Assembly (NCBI RefSeq): GCF_000027225.1
Contig: NC_013892.1
Location: 3,968,001 to 4,032,000 of the forward strand
Source of the DNA: Xenorhabdus bovienii SS-2004
Lineage (GTDB): Bacteria > Pseudomonadota > Gammaproteobacteria > Enterobacterales > Enterobacteriaceae
Length of the DNA stretch: 64,000 nt
Reading direction: 5' to 3'
Of this stretch, positions 28,929 through 38,324 are shown one piece after another. Position numbers and translations under genes: made by a program. Position 1 is the stretch's first letter, and every line of letters begins with the position of its first letter. The notes beneath the pieces are model-generated. The model had not been told where the DNA came from, did no database searches, and saw only the letters and a list, made by a program, of their open reading frames with translations.

Positions 28929-29665
28929 GCATTTTGATCACCCGCCCAGATCCCGCAGGAGAGCAGTTGGCCAAGCGACTGAGGGCTATGGGAAAAATAG
29001 CCTTCAGTGCGCCACTCATTACGATTTATCCCGGGGGCGATTTGCCGTTGCTGTCACAGAAACTCCAACGGCTGTCGGCGGGTGATTTAGTCTTCCTGTT
29101 GTCAAAAAACGCTGTTCACTACGCTAATGAACAGCTTCTGCAAGAAGGCCTATCATGGCCTGATAAGCTATCCTATTATGGTATCGGCAAATCAACTTCC
29201 CTGATGTTTCATCAAAAAACCGGGTTGGAGATCCTCTGGCCTGAACAGGGTGAAACGAGTGAAGACCTACTGCAACTCCCCATTTTACAACGGGTGAATG
29301 ATAAAAAGATTTTATTGCTGCGGGGTAATGGGGGGCGTGAAGTTATTGCTTCGACATTAATAAATCGGGGAGGGAAAGTCGATTATTGTGAGTGTTATTC
29401 ACGCCAGCCTATCAAATATCATGTCGCTGATTTCAGTCGCCATTGGCAACAATATGGTATAAAAACCCTCGTTGTGACCAGTGGCGAAATGCTGCAACTA
29501 TTATATAACTTAGCCACAGATGATGATGGCAAAGCGTGGTTATTGAGTTGCTACTTGATTGTGGTCAGCGAACGCCTTGCCAATATTGCCCAGACACTGG
29601 GTTGGCAGACGATAAAAGTAGCCAAGAGTGCAGATAATGACGCCTTAATGCAGGCACTAGAATAA
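28925..29665 (+). CDS. hemD: Uroporphyrinogen-III synthase
   Basis: Closes hydroxymethylbilane with inversion of ring D to give uroporphyrinogen III. The 246 residues show the weakly conserved HemD pattern: [20 protein letters not shown] at the N-terminus, [12 protein letters not shown], the hinge motif [23 protein letters not shown] with the following YCECYSRQP, and [11 protein letters not shown]. It begins inside the last codons of hemC and is followed 11-20 bases later by hemX, so the operon is tightly packed. Confidence 0.95.
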   Translation: MSILITRPDPAGEQLAKRLRAMGKIAFSAPLITIYPGGDLPLLSQKLQRLSAGDLVFLLSKNAVHYANEQLLQEGLSWPDKLSYYGIGKSTSLMFHQKTGLEILWPEQGETSEDLLQLPILQRVNDKKILLLRGNGGREVIASTLINRGGKVDYCECYSRQPIKYHVADFSRHWQQYGIKTLVVTSGEMLQLLYNLATDDDGKAWLLSCYLIVVSERLANIAQTLGWQTIKVAKSADNDALMQALE

Positions 29666-29685
29666 ACCAATATGGGATGTCCATT

Positions 29686-30873
29686 ATGACGGAACAAAAG
29701 CAATCCACTGATGCGGTTGAAACAAAACACCCTCAGCAACCTGAAACGGCTCCCCATAAACCCAAACGTTGTGGGTGGGTGGGAAATACACTCTCAGTTG
29801 CCATTATGTTGGCTATCGGTGCAGGTGGCGTTTACCTTTACCATCATGGCAAGCAACAAAATGCAGTATTAACAGCCGAAAACCTTGCTCTTCAGCAGCA
29901 GGTTGCCTCTCTCGTACAACAACAGTCTGGCGACAAACAAGATTTTGCTACCCAGTTTCAGAAGCTAGAGAGTGACTTGCAACAAGCCAAACTGCAAAAT
30001 AAACAAACAGACAGCCGTATGGTGGAGCTTCAGACCCGCATATCAGAGATTTCAAATACGGATCTCGAAAACTGGCGCCTGACACAAGCAAATTATCTCG
30101 TGAAGATGGCTGGCCGCAAAATATGGACCGAGCAAGACACGACCACTGCAATCGCACTGCTGAAAGACGCCGACCAAAGCCTTGCCGAGATGGATGATCC
30201 CAGCCTGCTACACGTCCGCCAAGCCATTATGGAAGATATCAATACTCTCTCTAAAATCAATCAGCTTGATTTAGATGGCATTATTCTTACTCTGAACCGC
30301 TTATCCAATCAGATCGATAATTTACGGCTGGAAGATAATGGAGAACAAGAAGCGCCAATGGATGAAGGCGATACAGGAATTAGTGCCTCACTCTCTGACT
30401 GGCGTAAAAATCTGAGTAAGAGCTGGGACAGCTTTATGGAGAATTTCATTACTATCAAACGTCGTGACAGTTCCGCAGTACCATTATTGGCGCCGAACCA
30501 AGACGTTTATCTGCGCGAAAACATCCGCTCCAGGCTGCTGGTGGCAGCACAAGCAGTTCCCCGTCACCAGAATGAAGTCTATAAACAATCATTGGAAGCC
30601 GTTTCAAGTTGGGTGAGGTCTTATTTCGATACAGCGTCCTCAGATACAAAAACCTTTTTGCAGGATATTGATTCGCTGGCGCAGAAACCACTTTCCATTG
30701 AACTCCCTGAACACCTGAGCAGTCAGCCAATACTGGCAGACCTAATGCGCAAGCGTATCTACAACTTACCGCATCAGTCGGACACTCAAGTTCAGCCTCA
30801 ATCAGAAGTTCAACCTCAACCGAAGCCCGCAGAAACATCTGGTCAGGCAGCAACACCTGTTCAGGAGGGTTGA
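29686..30873 (+). CDS. hemX: HemX, membrane protein of the hem operon
   Basis: A 395-residue inner-membrane protein. After a charged cytoplasmic N-terminus there is one span (NTLSVAIMLAIGAGGVYLY), a long coiled coil rich in Gln (about 55-120), and a conserved helical domain containing DLENWRLTQANYLVKMAGRK. The tail is Gln/Pro-rich. HemX was once thought to be a methyltransferase, but its sequence has no such motif; its real role is unsettled. I favour ATG 29686 (MTEQKQ, as in E. coli MTEQEK) over 29677. It overlaps the hemY region, with its TGA just before the hemY ATG. Confidence 0.92.
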   Translation: MTEQKQSTDAVETKHPQQPETAPHKPKRCGWVGNTLSVAIMLAIGAGGVYLYHHGKQQNAVLTAENLALQQQVASLVQQQSGDKQDFATQFQKLESDLQQAKLQNKQTDSRMVELQTRISEISNTDLENWRLTQANYLVKMAGRKIWTEQDTTTAIALLKDADQSLAEMDDPSLLHVRQAIMEDINTLSKINQLDLDGIILTLNRLSNQIDNLRLEDNGEQEAPMDEGDTGISASLSDWRKNLSKSWDSFMENFITIKRRDSSAVPLLAPNQDVYLRENIRSRLLVAAQAVPRHQNEVYKQSLEAVSSWVRSYFDTASSDTKTFLQDIDSLAQKPLSIELPEHLSSQPILADLMRKRIYNLPHQSDTQVQPQSEVQPQPKPAETSGQAATPVQEG

Positions 30874-30875
30874 AC

Positions 30876-32081
30876 ATGCTGAAAGTATTATTGCTGTTCA
30901 TTATCCTCATCGTAGGCGTTGTGCTCGGCCCTGTGTTGTCCGGGCATCAGGGATACGTTTTGATCCAAACAGACAATCACAATATCACCACCAGCGTCAC
31001 TGCGATGGTGATTATGTTTGTTCTGTTACAATTCTTGCTGATTTTAATCGGTTGGTGTTACCGCAGGTTAAAACGTACCAGTACGTTCACCCATAGTTGG
31101 CTCTTTGGCGGATACAAGCGCAGCCGGGCACGTTTACAGACCAAACAGGCTCTGCTCAAATTGGCCGAAGGGGACTTCAAGCAGGTTGAACATTTGATGA
31201 CCCGTAATGCTGACCATGCGGAAAGCCCCGTCGTCAACTATTTACTGGCCGCAGAAGCCGCCCAGCAGCGTGGCGATTACCACCGAACTATCCAGTATAT
31301 TGAACGTGCCGCAGAAGTCGCCGATAAAGATCAGTTACCTGTCGATATTACCCGAGTCCGTATCCAACTGGCACAAGGCGAAGTTCATGCCGCCCGTAAT
31401 GGTGTGGATAAGCTGCTGAACCACGCACCGCGCCATCCTGAAGTACTGCGACTGGCGGAGCAGGCTTATACACAGTCAGGAGCCTACCAATCCCTCATTG
31501 ATATCCTGCCCTCTCTGATAAAGGTTGGTTTGTGTGATGAAGAACATATTCATCAATTGCGCCAGCAAGCCTACATCGGGTTGATGAATCAGATCATGGC
31601 AGAAAAAGGCAGTACCGGATTGAAGGCATGGTGGAAAGATCAAAACCGCAAACTCCGCAATGATATCGTGCTGCAAGTCGCCATGGCCGAACATCTGATT
31701 GAGTGTAATGATCACGACACTGCACAGCAGATTGTCCTCAATGGGTTGAAACAGCAATATGACGAACGCCTGCTACTGTTAATTCCACACTTAAAGGCAG
31801 ATGAGACCGAAGCCTTACAAAAATCACTGGCATATTTATTAAAGCGGCATGGAGCGACACCATTGCTGAACAGTACACTTGGACAGGTAGCCTTACACCA
31901 CAGTCAGTGGGCTGAGGCTGAAACCGCATTCAAGGCGGCTCTTGTACAGCGTCCTGATGCCCATGATTATGCTTGGCTTGCCGATGCGTTAGATAAACAG
32001 CATAAGCGTGAAGAAGCAGCTCAGACACGTAGTAAAGGCTTTATGCTGACTCTGAAGCGTGAGAGTGATGCAGAAGAATAA
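30876..32081 (+). CDS. hemY: HemY, TPR membrane protein of the hem operon
   Basis: A 401-residue inner-membrane protein with two N-terminal spans (MLKVLLLFIILIVGVVLGPV and VTAMVIMFVLLQFLLILIGW) and a cytoplasmic or periplasmic TPR-like helical region. Conserved phrases are RRLKR, KQALLKLAEGDFKQVEHLM, AAEAAQQRGDYHRTIQYIERA and PDAHDYAWLADALDKQHKREEA. This gammaproteobacterial HemY is unrelated to the Bacillus protoporphyrinogen oxidase of that name. The start ATG 30876 has GGAGG eight bases upstream and matches E. coli MLKVLLLF. It is the last gene of hemCDXY. Confidence 0.94.
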   Translation: MLKVLLLFIILIVGVVLGPVLSGHQGYVLIQTDNHNITTSVTAMVIMFVLLQFLLILIGWCYRRLKRTSTFTHSWLFGGYKRSRARLQTKQALLKLAEGDFKQVEHLMTRNADHAESPVVNYLLAAEAAQQRGDYHRTIQYIERAAEVADKDQLPVDITRVRIQLAQGEVHAARNGVDKLLNHAPRHPEVLRLAEQAYTQSGAYQSLIDILPSLIKVGLCDEEHIHQLRQQAYIGLMNQIMAEKGSTGLKAWWKDQNRKLRNDIVLQVAMAEHLIECNDHDTAQQIVLNGLKQQYDERLLLLIPHLKADETEALQKSLAYLLKRHGATPLLNSTLGQVALHHSQWAEAETAFKAALVQRPDAHDYAWLADALDKQHKREEAAQTRSKGFMLTLKRESDAEE

Positions 32082-32106
32082 AACGCCTTCATTTTAGATG
32101 AAAATT

Positions 32107-32162
32107 CACCAAGGTTAACGGTTGCAATATCTATCGATATTATTGAATCGTTAACCTTGGTG
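32107..32162. repeat. Long inverted repeat behind hemY
   Basis: CACCAAGGTTAACG (32107-32120) and its exact complement (32149-32162) enclose 28 bases that hold a second perfect pair, AATATC (32126-32131) with GATATT (32136-32141). A 14-bp outer stem and a 6-bp inner stem would form a stable RNA or DNA hairpin 25 bases after the hemY stop. There is no T-run, so it is not an ordinary terminator; it may stabilise the 3' end of the hem mRNA. Confidence 0.85.
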
Positions 32163-32188
32163 CATCATGCAAATCTCAGGATACAAGC

Positions 32189-32399
32189 AAAAAAAAACAC
32201 CTATCAAAAAAGACAGGTGTATAAATACAATCAGGTCTACAGACGGATAGTGCCTCACTCAACGTTGTGTCCGGTTGGTGATGAAAAGACTAAATGCTTA
32301 TTCATCTATAACGTGGACCATAGGCACTGATAATCAGCTCTACATCATCCCGAGGTTTATGAAGCCTATGCTGTCATAAGGAGTGGGATGAGTATCTAC
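32189..32399 (-). ncRNA. glmZ: GlmZ small RNA
   Basis: About 210 bases on the minus strand match E. coli GlmZ in sequence, size and place (beside hemY). The 5' end GTAGATACTCATCCCACTCC followed by TTATG corresponds to E. coli GTAGATGCTCATTCCATCTC followed by TTATG. Further on, GGACACAACGTTGAGTGAGGCAC (bases near 32268-32246) agrees with E. coli except for one base. The 3' end is a hairpin ACACCT/AGGTGT (complement of 32197-32220) followed by nine T. GlmZ pairs with glmS mRNA to raise synthesis of glucosamine-6-phosphate synthase and is controlled by RapZ and the decoy sRNA GlmY. Confidence 0.9.
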
Positions 32400-32404
32400 A
32401 ATTC

Positions 32405-32427
32405 TTTATAAGCACGTTTCGTGCCAA
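32405..32427 (-). promoter_or_regulatory. Overlapping sigma-54 and sigma-70 promoter of glmZ
   Basis: On the minus strand TTGGCACGAAACGTGCTTAT contains the sigma-54 pair GG-N10-GC (GG at 32425-32424, GC at 32413-32412) just 13-14 bases before the presumed 5' end at 32399. TATAAA (32410-32405) fits a sigma-70 -10 box on the same start. Overlapping sigma-54/sigma-70 promoters are known for the GlmY/GlmZ sRNAs in several Enterobacterales. Confidence 0.8.
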
Positions 32428-32463
32428 CTTTTAGTAATCTGGTTAATTCTCTCTTACTCAAGG

Positions 32464-32481
32464 TGTATCAGATCCCCGACA
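32464..32481 (-). promoter_or_regulatory. GlrR-type site III of glmZ
   Basis: The minus strand reads TGTC-N10-TACA, one mismatch from the GlrR (QseF) consensus TGTC-N10-GACA, centred about 73 bases upstream of the glmZ start. Confidence 0.55.
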
Positions 32482-32521
32482 ACAGGCATTCGACTTTTCA
32501 CCAAGAATAGTCGAACAATAC

Positions 32522-32539
32522 CGTCTCTCATTTGAGACG
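32522..32539 (-). promoter_or_regulatory. GlrR-type site II of glmZ
   Basis: CGTC-N10-GACG, an exact palindrome (CGTCTCTCA/TTTGAGACG on the plus strand) keeping the GTC-N10-GAC core of the GlrR site, about 130 bases upstream of the glmZ start. Confidence 0.55.
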
Positions 32540-32570
32540 CCCTTTCAGCAGTTTACATATAGAAGATAAT

Positions 32571-32583
32571 AATCAATGAGTTA
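32571..32583 (+). promoter_or_regulatory. IHF consensus site upstream of glmZ
   Basis: AATCAATGAGTTA is a full match to the IHF consensus WATCAA-N4-TTR. It lies between the two distal GlrR-type sites, the place where DNA bending would help a sigma-54 activator reach its promoter. Confidence 0.6.
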
Positions 32584-32585
32584 AA

Positions 32586-32603
32586 TGTCTCCAAACAGAG
32601 ACG
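32586..32603 (-). promoter_or_regulatory. GlrR-type site I of glmZ
   Basis: The minus strand reads CGTC-N10-GACA, one mismatch from the GlrR consensus, centred about 195 bases upstream of the glmZ start. Three such sites with similar spacing are the usual arrangement for a bacterial enhancer-binding protein. Confidence 0.6.
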
Positions 32604-32770
32604 CTTAATGGTATGGTTTGTCGCAGAAATACAACATCATACATAAAATACATTTAAAAACAAATAGTTACAACAACTATAAAAGTGCAAAATGACAAAA
32701 AGAAATGAAGGGCTTTTTGATAGTTGGGAAATAACGGTTAGGAATAGCATTTCTACCAGAAATGCAAAAA

Positions 32771-32798
32771 GAAAAAGCCCTGCTATATGCAGGGCTTT
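32771..32798 (-). terminator. Rho-independent terminator of the tRNA operon
   Basis: On the minus strand a perfect 10-bp stem (AAAGCCCTGC/GCAGGGCTTT, 32774-32798, five-base loop) is followed by TTTTTC. It lies ten bases after the end of tRNA-Pro. Confidence 0.93.
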
Positions 32799-32807
32799 CT
32801 CAGAATC

Positions 32808-32884
32808 TGGTCGGCGAGAGAGGATTCGAACCTCCGACCCACTGGTCCCAAACCAGTTGCGCTACCAAGCTGCGCTACTCGCCG
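32808..32884 (-). tRNA. proM: tRNA-Pro (anticodon TGG)
   Basis: A 77-base cloverleaf with encoded CCA, CGGCGAG acceptor stem and anticodon TGG in the loop of CTGGTTTGGGACCAG. It is the last of four tRNAs read on the minus strand in the order Arg-His-Leu-Pro, the same as E. coli argX-hisR-leuT-proM. Confidence 0.97.
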
Positions 32885-32927
32885 AAATGTACTTCTCTTA
32901 CTCTTACAACATCTTTCATTTTTCTTA

Positions 32928-33014
32928 TGGTGCGAAGGGGGGGAATTGAACCCCCACGTCCGTAAGGACACTAACACCTGAAGCTAGCGCGTCTACCAAT
33001 TCCGCCACCATCGC
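32928..33014 (-). tRNA. leuT: tRNA-Leu (anticodon CAG)
   Basis: An 87-base class II tRNA with long variable arm (GTGTCCTTACGGAC), encoded CCA and anticodon CAG in GCTTCAGGTGT. Compared with my memory of E. coli leuT, acceptor-arm bases change to give a GCGATGG/TTCGC end that looks imperfectly paired at one position. Confidence 0.96.
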
Positions 33015-33029
33015 GTGTCATAAAAAAAA

Positions 33030-33106
33030 TGGGGTGGCTAATGGGACTCGAACCCACGACAACTGGAATCACAATCCAGGGCTCTACCAACTGAGCTATA
33101 GCCACC
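33030..33106 (-). tRNA. hisR: tRNA-His (anticodon GTG)
   Basis: 77 bases with encoded CCA, the extra G at position -1 typical of tRNA-His and anticodon GTG in CTGGATTGTGATTCCAG. The T arm carries GTTCGAGTC. Confidence 0.97.
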
Positions 33107-33201
33107 ATAACAACTATCTTTTCGAAAGTTATCTTTTCATAAACTGCTTACAACGTTGTTCACCACGATAACCCACTGCCACTGCTCTCGTACGCTTTAA
33201 A

Positions 33202-33278
<77 letters not shown>

Positions 33279-33299
33279 TTAACGCCGTTGCGGTGGAGG

Positions 33300-33328
33300 A
33301 TAGTACGGATTTAATGTCGAACTGTCCA
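33300..33328 (-). promoter_or_regulatory. Promoter of the Arg-His-Leu-Pro tRNA operon
   Basis: On the minus strand TGGACA (33328-33323) and TACTAT (33305-33300) are 17 bases apart. The tRNA-Arg begins about 22 bases beyond the -10 box. An A/T-rich stretch upstream (33331-33340) could serve as an UP element. Confidence 0.7.
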
Positions 33329-33431
33329 GTGCTTTTTTTAAGGAAAAGATTTGTTTGATTACACTTCAATCATTTCGTTGATAAAGTCAGCACATTTCCA
33401 CCGCAAAGGGTTTTCTTGATCAAAAATCAAT

Positions 33432-34811
33432 CTAACGAACTATTTTGCGTTTGTCGCAAATAAATTTCCCCAGCCAATAAGCCAGTGACACAAGTAGTAA
33501 AAATGCGCCACCTACCATCAGTGAAAAACGCGTATCCGGATTAATTGCCATCCCTATCAGAACACAACTCAGAAATACCAGAGTCAGGTAATTGACATAA
33601 GGGAAAAGGAGCGATTTAAACCGATGCTGTTTTAATGCTTCCTGATTCTGCTGGCGGAAACGCAACTGGCTTACCAGAATGACAAACCACGGTACCATAC
33701 CGGGCAATACGCTGGCACTATAAACGTAAACGAATACCGACTGTGGATTCGGGATCAGGTAGTTCAGGCTGGAACCTGCAATCAGGCAACCAATGGTGAT
33801 CGCAATACATCTCACAGGTACGCCATTTTTTGACAATTTCAGCAATGAAGCCGGTAACTGGCGATTCTTCGCCAAGGCATACAGCATTCGGCCACCACTA
33901 TACATGCCGCTGTTACATCCCGAAAGCGCAGCAGTCAGCACCACGAAGTTAATGACAGCTGCGGCAGAAGCAATCCCTACTTTGGAAAAAACCATAACAA
34001 ACGGGCTGCCATGCGTACCAGCTTCTGTCCACGGAAACAGGGTCACAACAATAAAAATCGCACCGACATAAAAGATCAGAATACGCCACAGAATATTGTT
34101 AATAGCCTTTTTAAGTGTGACCTGTGGGTTTTTAGCTTCCCCTGCTGTAATGCCAACCAGTTCCACTCCCTGATACGAGGCCACCACGATACAGAGGGCA
34201 AACAAGAACCCTTTCCAGCCACCCGAGAAAAAGCCGCCATGTGCGGTCAAATTATCCAAGCCAATAGGCTGCCAGTCATTACCCAGTCCGAAAAAGATCA
34301 AACCGATACCAATCAGGATCATGACGATAATCGTGGTCACTTTGATCATGGCAAACCAGAATTCCAGCTCCCCATACAAACGCACGGCCGCCAAGTTCGC
34401 TAGAGCAACCAACCCGACAGCAACCAATGCAGAAACCCATTGGGGCAGATCGGGGAACCAGAATTCTGCATAGACCCCCACAGCGGTGATTTCTGAAATT
34501 CCCACTGAAACCCACATAAACCAGTAGCCCCAAGCCGTCAGACATCCCCAATAAGGACTGAGGTACTTATGTCCAAACGCAGCGAATGAGCCAGTGACGG
34601 GTTCAAGGAACAGCATTTCCCCCATCGAACGCATGATGAAAAAAACAAAAATCCCAGCGATGATGTAAGCCAACAGAACCGAAGGTCCCGCCCATTTCAA
34701 CGTGCTGGCAGAACCCATGAACAGTCCAACGCCGATTGTGCCACCTAGCGCAATCAGCTCAATATGACGTGCCTCAAGTCCCCTTTGCAGGCTTTGTTTT
34801 GAATCACTCAT
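33432..34811 (-). CDS. yifK: Amino acid permease YifK (threonine/serine APC transporter)
   Basis: A 459-residue inner-membrane transporter of the AAT subfamily of APC permeases with 12 spans. It begins [20 protein letters not shown] followed by GLFMGSA, the substrate-binding unwound first helix, and has the family stretch [15 protein letters not shown]. In E. coli the gene between wecG and argX is yifK (thrP), a proton-coupled threonine and serine importer. The position between wecG and the tRNA-Arg gene here is the same, which decides among the many AAT paralogues. AGGGAG precedes ATG 34811. Confidence 0.9.
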   Translation of the reverse strand: MSDSKQSLQRGLEARHIELIALGGTIGVGLFMGSASTLKWAGPSVLLAYIIAGIFVFFIMRSMGEMLFLEPVTGSFAAFGHKYLSPYWGCLTAWGYWFMWVSVGISEITAVGVYAEFWFPDLPQWVSALVAVGLVALANLAAVRLYGELEFWFAMIKVTTIIVMILIGIGLIFFGLGNDWQPIGLDNLTAHGGFFSGGWKGFLFALCIVVASYQGVELVGITAGEAKNPQVTLKKAINNILWRILIFYVGAIFIVVTLFPWTEAGTHGSPFVMVFSKVGIASAAAVINFVVLTAALSGCNSGMYSGGRMLYALAKNRQLPASLLKLSKNGVPVRCIAITIGCLIAGSSLNYLIPNPQSVFVYVYSASVLPGMVPWFVILVSQLRFRQQNQEALKQHRFKSLLFPYVNYLTLVFLSCVLIGMAINPDTRFSLMVGGAFLLLVSLAYWLGKFICDKRKIVR

Positions 34812-35092
34812 AAAACTCCCTATCCATTTTTATGATGTCTCTATTTGCAAGCAGAAAATTACAGGAATTGATAATCAATCATTGTAAAAAAGGCAGGGAT
34901 CAAAACACGTTTTGTCCATCAGTGAAATAAAAAATTATAAAATCGAGTCAAAGCCTGTTTCATTATGCATAGTGAATAGCAGACAAAATGGATGTATGGA
35001 ATGGAAGAAATTAGCGAGGCAGGTCAAACCCACGATATCCATCCTAATCACTGATGTTGATACAGTGGGTCAATAATAGCCAAATAACGGGT

Positions 35093-35830
35093 TTACAGCT
35101 TACCACCGTAATAATAGCCCAGAAATTTCAATAGCTTGATTTGCCTCCGGATGCGGCTTGGCTGCGATAACAGACGATAAAGCCACTCCAATCCCAAATT
35201 TTGCCAAATTTTCGGTGCACGTTTGACATGTCCGGTAAAGACATCATACGTTCCCCCTATGCCCATATACAGTGCGTCAGAATACACTTTACGGCAATCA
35301 CGCATGAAAATTTCCTGTTTAGGCGACCCCATTGCTACCGTAACAATGGCAGCACCACTGGCATGGATACGCTCAAACACCGCATCACGCCCTTCCTGGG
35401 TAAAATAACCATCCTGACTGCCAACAATATTAACACTCCACTGACTACGTAGTTTGTTTTCTGTCTGCGCCAGAACATCAGGTTTTCCACCCACCAGAAA
35501 TACCGGCGTACCTTCCCGGCCTGCGCGTTCCATCAAAGCTTCCCATAAATCTGCTCCCGCAATGCGGGACACCTGCGCACCGGGATATTTACGGCGAATA
35601 GCACGCACGATACTAATGCCATCGGCATATAAGTATTCAGCCTCATCCAGCAATATGTTCAACACATTGTCTTTTTCCGCAGTAAGGACTTTTTCTGCGT
35701 TAATCGCAACCAATGTGCCTGTTTTTACCTGCCCATCCTGAAAAAGGTGATCGAGGAAATGCGACATTCCACGAAAGCCCCAGAGACTGAGGCCACGGAT
35801 ACGGTATTTTGGAATGTTATTCAGTGTCAT
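35093..35830 (-). CDS. wecG: UDP-ManNAcA transferase WecG (RffM)
   Basis: Adds N-acetylmannosaminuronic acid to undecaprenyl-PP-GlcNAc, forming lipid II of enterobacterial common antigen. The 245 residues belong to the WecG/TagA/CpsF glycosyltransferase family: NAEKVL near the start, [14 protein letters not shown] with the catalytic-type Asp, [30 protein letters not shown] and [11 protein letters not shown]. The start overlaps the wzyE stop by four bases (ATGA). It is the last gene of the wec operon, followed by a 280-base gap to yifK. Confidence 0.95.
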   Translation of the reverse strand: MTLNNIPKYRIRGLSLWGFRGMSHFLDHLFQDGQVKTGTLVAINAEKVLTAEKDNVLNILLDEAEYLYADGISIVRAIRRKYPGAQVSRIAGADLWEALMERAGREGTPVFLVGGKPDVLAQTENKLRSQWSVNIVGSQDGYFTQEGRDAVFERIHASGAAIVTVAMGSPKQEIFMRDCRKVYSDALYMGIGGTYDVFTGHVKRAPKIWQNLGLEWLYRLLSQPSRIRRQIKLLKFLGYYYGGKL

Positions 35831-37245
35831 TTTTCTTCCTTAACATCCGCAATAACGGATATTTTCTGCGACGCAGGCATATTGCTGATGACAAATTTTC
35901 GAACCAACCCCACGCTTTCAAACAGCCAATACAGCAATTTTGCGACCACCAGACACAGGCCAAAGACGAGACAAAAAAACACCACCCGAGAAACAAAAGA
36001 ATCCATTCCTTCACGAGCGAGGACAATAATATTAAAAATCGCCCCAAAACAGAAAGCCTGCAAAATTGCCGCCTTATAGCGATTAGATTCCTGTTTCCCC
36101 GCTTCATAGACCCAGTCAAACCATTTGATAATCAATCCGACAACAATCGCGCCAAAGGGAATAAAGAATACGCCGCCCATCACTACCAATGAGCCTATCA
36201 AGGTTGGAGAGATCGCCAGACCAGAGTGATTATCCAGCACATCCCACGTAAAGTAGTTTGCAGTATTCAATATCAGATTAGGTCTGTCCGGCCACACCCA
36301 ACTTGGAATAAAAACATAGAAATCACGGGCAATCGGCGCCAGTCCCTGAAAATCAATTTTGCCGTAATTATCCAGCAGCAAAGCGAGGTTTTCCCACGGA
36401 GAAAAGGTATCCCTCGTAAGGTACAGGAAAGTATAAAATGCTTCCGAACCACTCACATCCAGCCCATAACGTTTCAATGCCAGCCAGAACATGCCGACGA
36501 TCCCGATAACACCCGCCAAAAGTAGCATCCACAAAGTGATCCAGCCACGGACAATTCCAATAAACAGGAATAACGCAAAAGCCAGAATAATGTTAGCCCG
36601 TGTTCCCCCAACTATCACATAAGTCAGGATACCAAACCCGACTGTCGCCACCAAAAAGCACAACCAGCGGGTTTTAGTCGGTTTCAGGAAAAACACCACC
36701 AGCATGGCCGGAATAAAAAAGTAGAAAAACCGCTTGAGTGCCACACCGGAAACTTGATTGGAAAATATCTGGCTATACGACTGTAGCTTAAACAGCAAAA
36801 AGCCGTTTTGCATAAAGAACGAGCCAACTGTGAAGATAGCAATGCTGGCCAACAACAGCCACGTCAGGTTAGTTTCCACCCGATTCATGGTGAACAGCGG
36901 CCGACGAGACACGACCGAAGATGGTGTGCTAGACGAGGCAGTTTTACAGGCTGGCGTCTTATAACGGAGACGTGTTTTATAACTGACATAATAAATAGCA
37001 TAAAAACAGCCAGAAGCCAGCATCGCGTACAACAATGCGTCTACAGGGACTATCTGCACCTCAAAATGGAACACCAACATACAGGTCAACGGAAAGCCAA
37101 AATAGAATGTCAGCAAATAAAGCAGTGAAAAAAAGATATTGAAGTTAAAGCGTACGCGCTGGAACTCTTGATATGTCAGGGTTAGGATAAAGAACAGCGA
37201 GATCACGTAAACAACAAATAACCCGCTGAATTGCGCCAAAGTCAT
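35827..37245 (-). CDS. wzyE: ECA polymerase WzyE
   Basis: An inner-membrane protein of 472 residues with about eleven spans that polymerises the common-antigen trisaccharide on the periplasmic side. Conserved parts are [63 protein letters not shown] and [14 protein letters not shown]. The frame extends 13 codons upstream, but ATG 37245 is the start: it overlaps the wecF stop (TAATG) and gives [12 protein letters not shown], like E. coli [12 protein letters not shown]. Confidence 0.95.
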   Translation of the reverse strand: MTLAQFSGLFVVYVISLFFILTLTYQEFQRVRFNFNIFFSLLYLLTFYFGFPLTCMLVFHFEVQIVPVDALLYAMLASGCFYAIYYVSYKTRLRYKTPACKTASSSTPSSVVSRRPLFTMNRVETNLTWLLLASIAIFTVGSFFMQNGFLLFKLQSYSQIFSNQVSGVALKRFFYFFIPAMLVVFFLKPTKTRWLCFLVATVGFGILTYVIVGGTRANIILAFALFLFIGIVRGWITLWMLLLAGVIGIVGMFWLALKRYGLDVSGSEAFYTFLYLTRDTFSPWENLALLLDNYGKIDFQGLAPIARDFYVFIPSWVWPDRPNLILNTANYFTWDVLDNHSGLAISPTLIGSLVVMGGVFFIPFGAIVVGLIIKWFDWVYEAGKQESNRYKAAILQAFCFGAIFNIIVLAREGMDSFVSRVVFFCLVFGLCLVVAKLLYWLFESVGLVRKFVISNMPASQKISVIADVKEEK

Positions 37246-38324
37246 TAATACTCTCCCAATGCAGCCGATAGGGCGGCTTTCCACCCTTCAATGAAATTGG
37301 GATCAAAAAAGGCAATCGCCTTTTTATCGAGGGACAGCATTTGACGCTGTGCTTCCTGCACCCAGTGTTTATTCAGTTCATCTCCATCAAACAGTACGGG
37401 GATCTGCTGTTCTGTCAGATCGTGCCAGAATGGGTTCTGACGGCTCAAGACAAACGGAATACCAAATTGAATTAACAGGCAAAGGGTTCCGACCCCCTGC
37501 TGGCGATTGAAAATGAAATAGCCCAAATCGCATTGACGCAGCAATGACAGATAGTCGTCAAAAGCCATTTTATTTTTCAAAATATGGACGTTTTCCGCCC
37601 GAAACAGCGACAATGCGGTTTGCTCCACGTTTTGGACATAAGCCCGATTATTGCCGGGATAGCCCATTGGCATAATCACTCTCGCCTCATTGCCAAATTG
37701 ACGGTGAATCTTGTTTAACGCTTCAATGTGGCGGTTAGATTGATCACCGGAATTACCCAGCAGAATGGTGATCCCTTCTGGCGAGCATAGTTTTTCCGTT
37801 ACGATCAGTGATGGCTCCATACGCGTTGGAAAATAGAGCAGTGTTGACGGTACATTGGGATTGGACTGGCTAAAATACTGGAGATCACCACGCGTGGCAA
37901 AAACCTGCCCCACCCGCTTCTGTGCCAAACGACGAAGCTGATAGAACAAACGGAATTTTAGCTGGCGGGAGTCTTCATATAAGTCAGCCCCCCAAGCGTG
38001 CCACCAGAATTGATGGCGTTTGATTTTGCCAACCCATAAAGCCAGCCACAAAGCCGCATTGAACTGGCCGTGGAAAAAGAAACGGGTCTTTCTGTCTGCC
38101 TGCGCTTTCTCTATCACAGCACGCGCCAAAGCAGCTTTGCTGCCATAAACCGTGATCGCCAAGGCCGGGTAATTAGATAGCCATGTGTGGTCTTTGGACA
38201 CCACCATAAAACACGGTTTAGCTGGAAAAATCATTTCCTGAGCCAAGACGTCATTAAAGAAACGCAATACCGTTTGATTGTGATGTGGAATATCCGATCC
38301 CAAGACGTGAATTAGGATTGTCAT
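37245..38324 (-). CDS. wecF: TDP-Fuc4NAc transferase WecF (RffT)
   Basis: Adds 4-acetamido-4,6-dideoxygalactose to lipid II, completing lipid III of common antigen; a peripheral inner-membrane enzyme of GT56. The 359 residues start [20 protein letters not shown] and carry [50 protein letters not shown] and [19 protein letters not shown]. The start overlaps wzxE by four bases (ATGA) and its stop overlaps wzyE by one, so the three genes are translationally coupled. Confidence 0.95.
   Translation of the reverse strand: MTILIHVLGSDIPHHNQTVLRFFNDVLAQEMIFPAKPCFMVVSKDHTWLSNYPALAITVYGSKAALARAVIEKAQADRKTRFFFHGQFNAALWLALWVGKIKRHQFWWHAWGADLYEDSRQLKFRLFYQLRRLAQKRVGQVFATRGDLQYFSQSNPNVPSTLLYFPTRMEPSLIVTEKLCSPEGITILLGNSGDQSNRHIEALNKIHRQFGNEARVIMPMGYPGNNRAYVQNVEQTALSLFRAENVHILKNKMAFDDYLSLLRQCDLGYFIFNRQQGVGTLCLLIQFGIPFVLSRQNPFWHDLTEQQIPVLFDGDELNKHWVQEAQRQMLSLDKKAIAFFDPNFIEGWKAALSAALGEY

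Noticed and set aside
32692..32981. Several ORFs of 64-85 codons over the Pro and Leu tRNAs
   Set aside because: They are translations of tRNA genes and the terminator; the region is explained by RNA genes.
35747..36192. Plus-strand ORFs of 110 and 127 codons inside wzyE
   Set aside because: Antisense frames over a conserved membrane protein gene; low-complexity polar sequence only.
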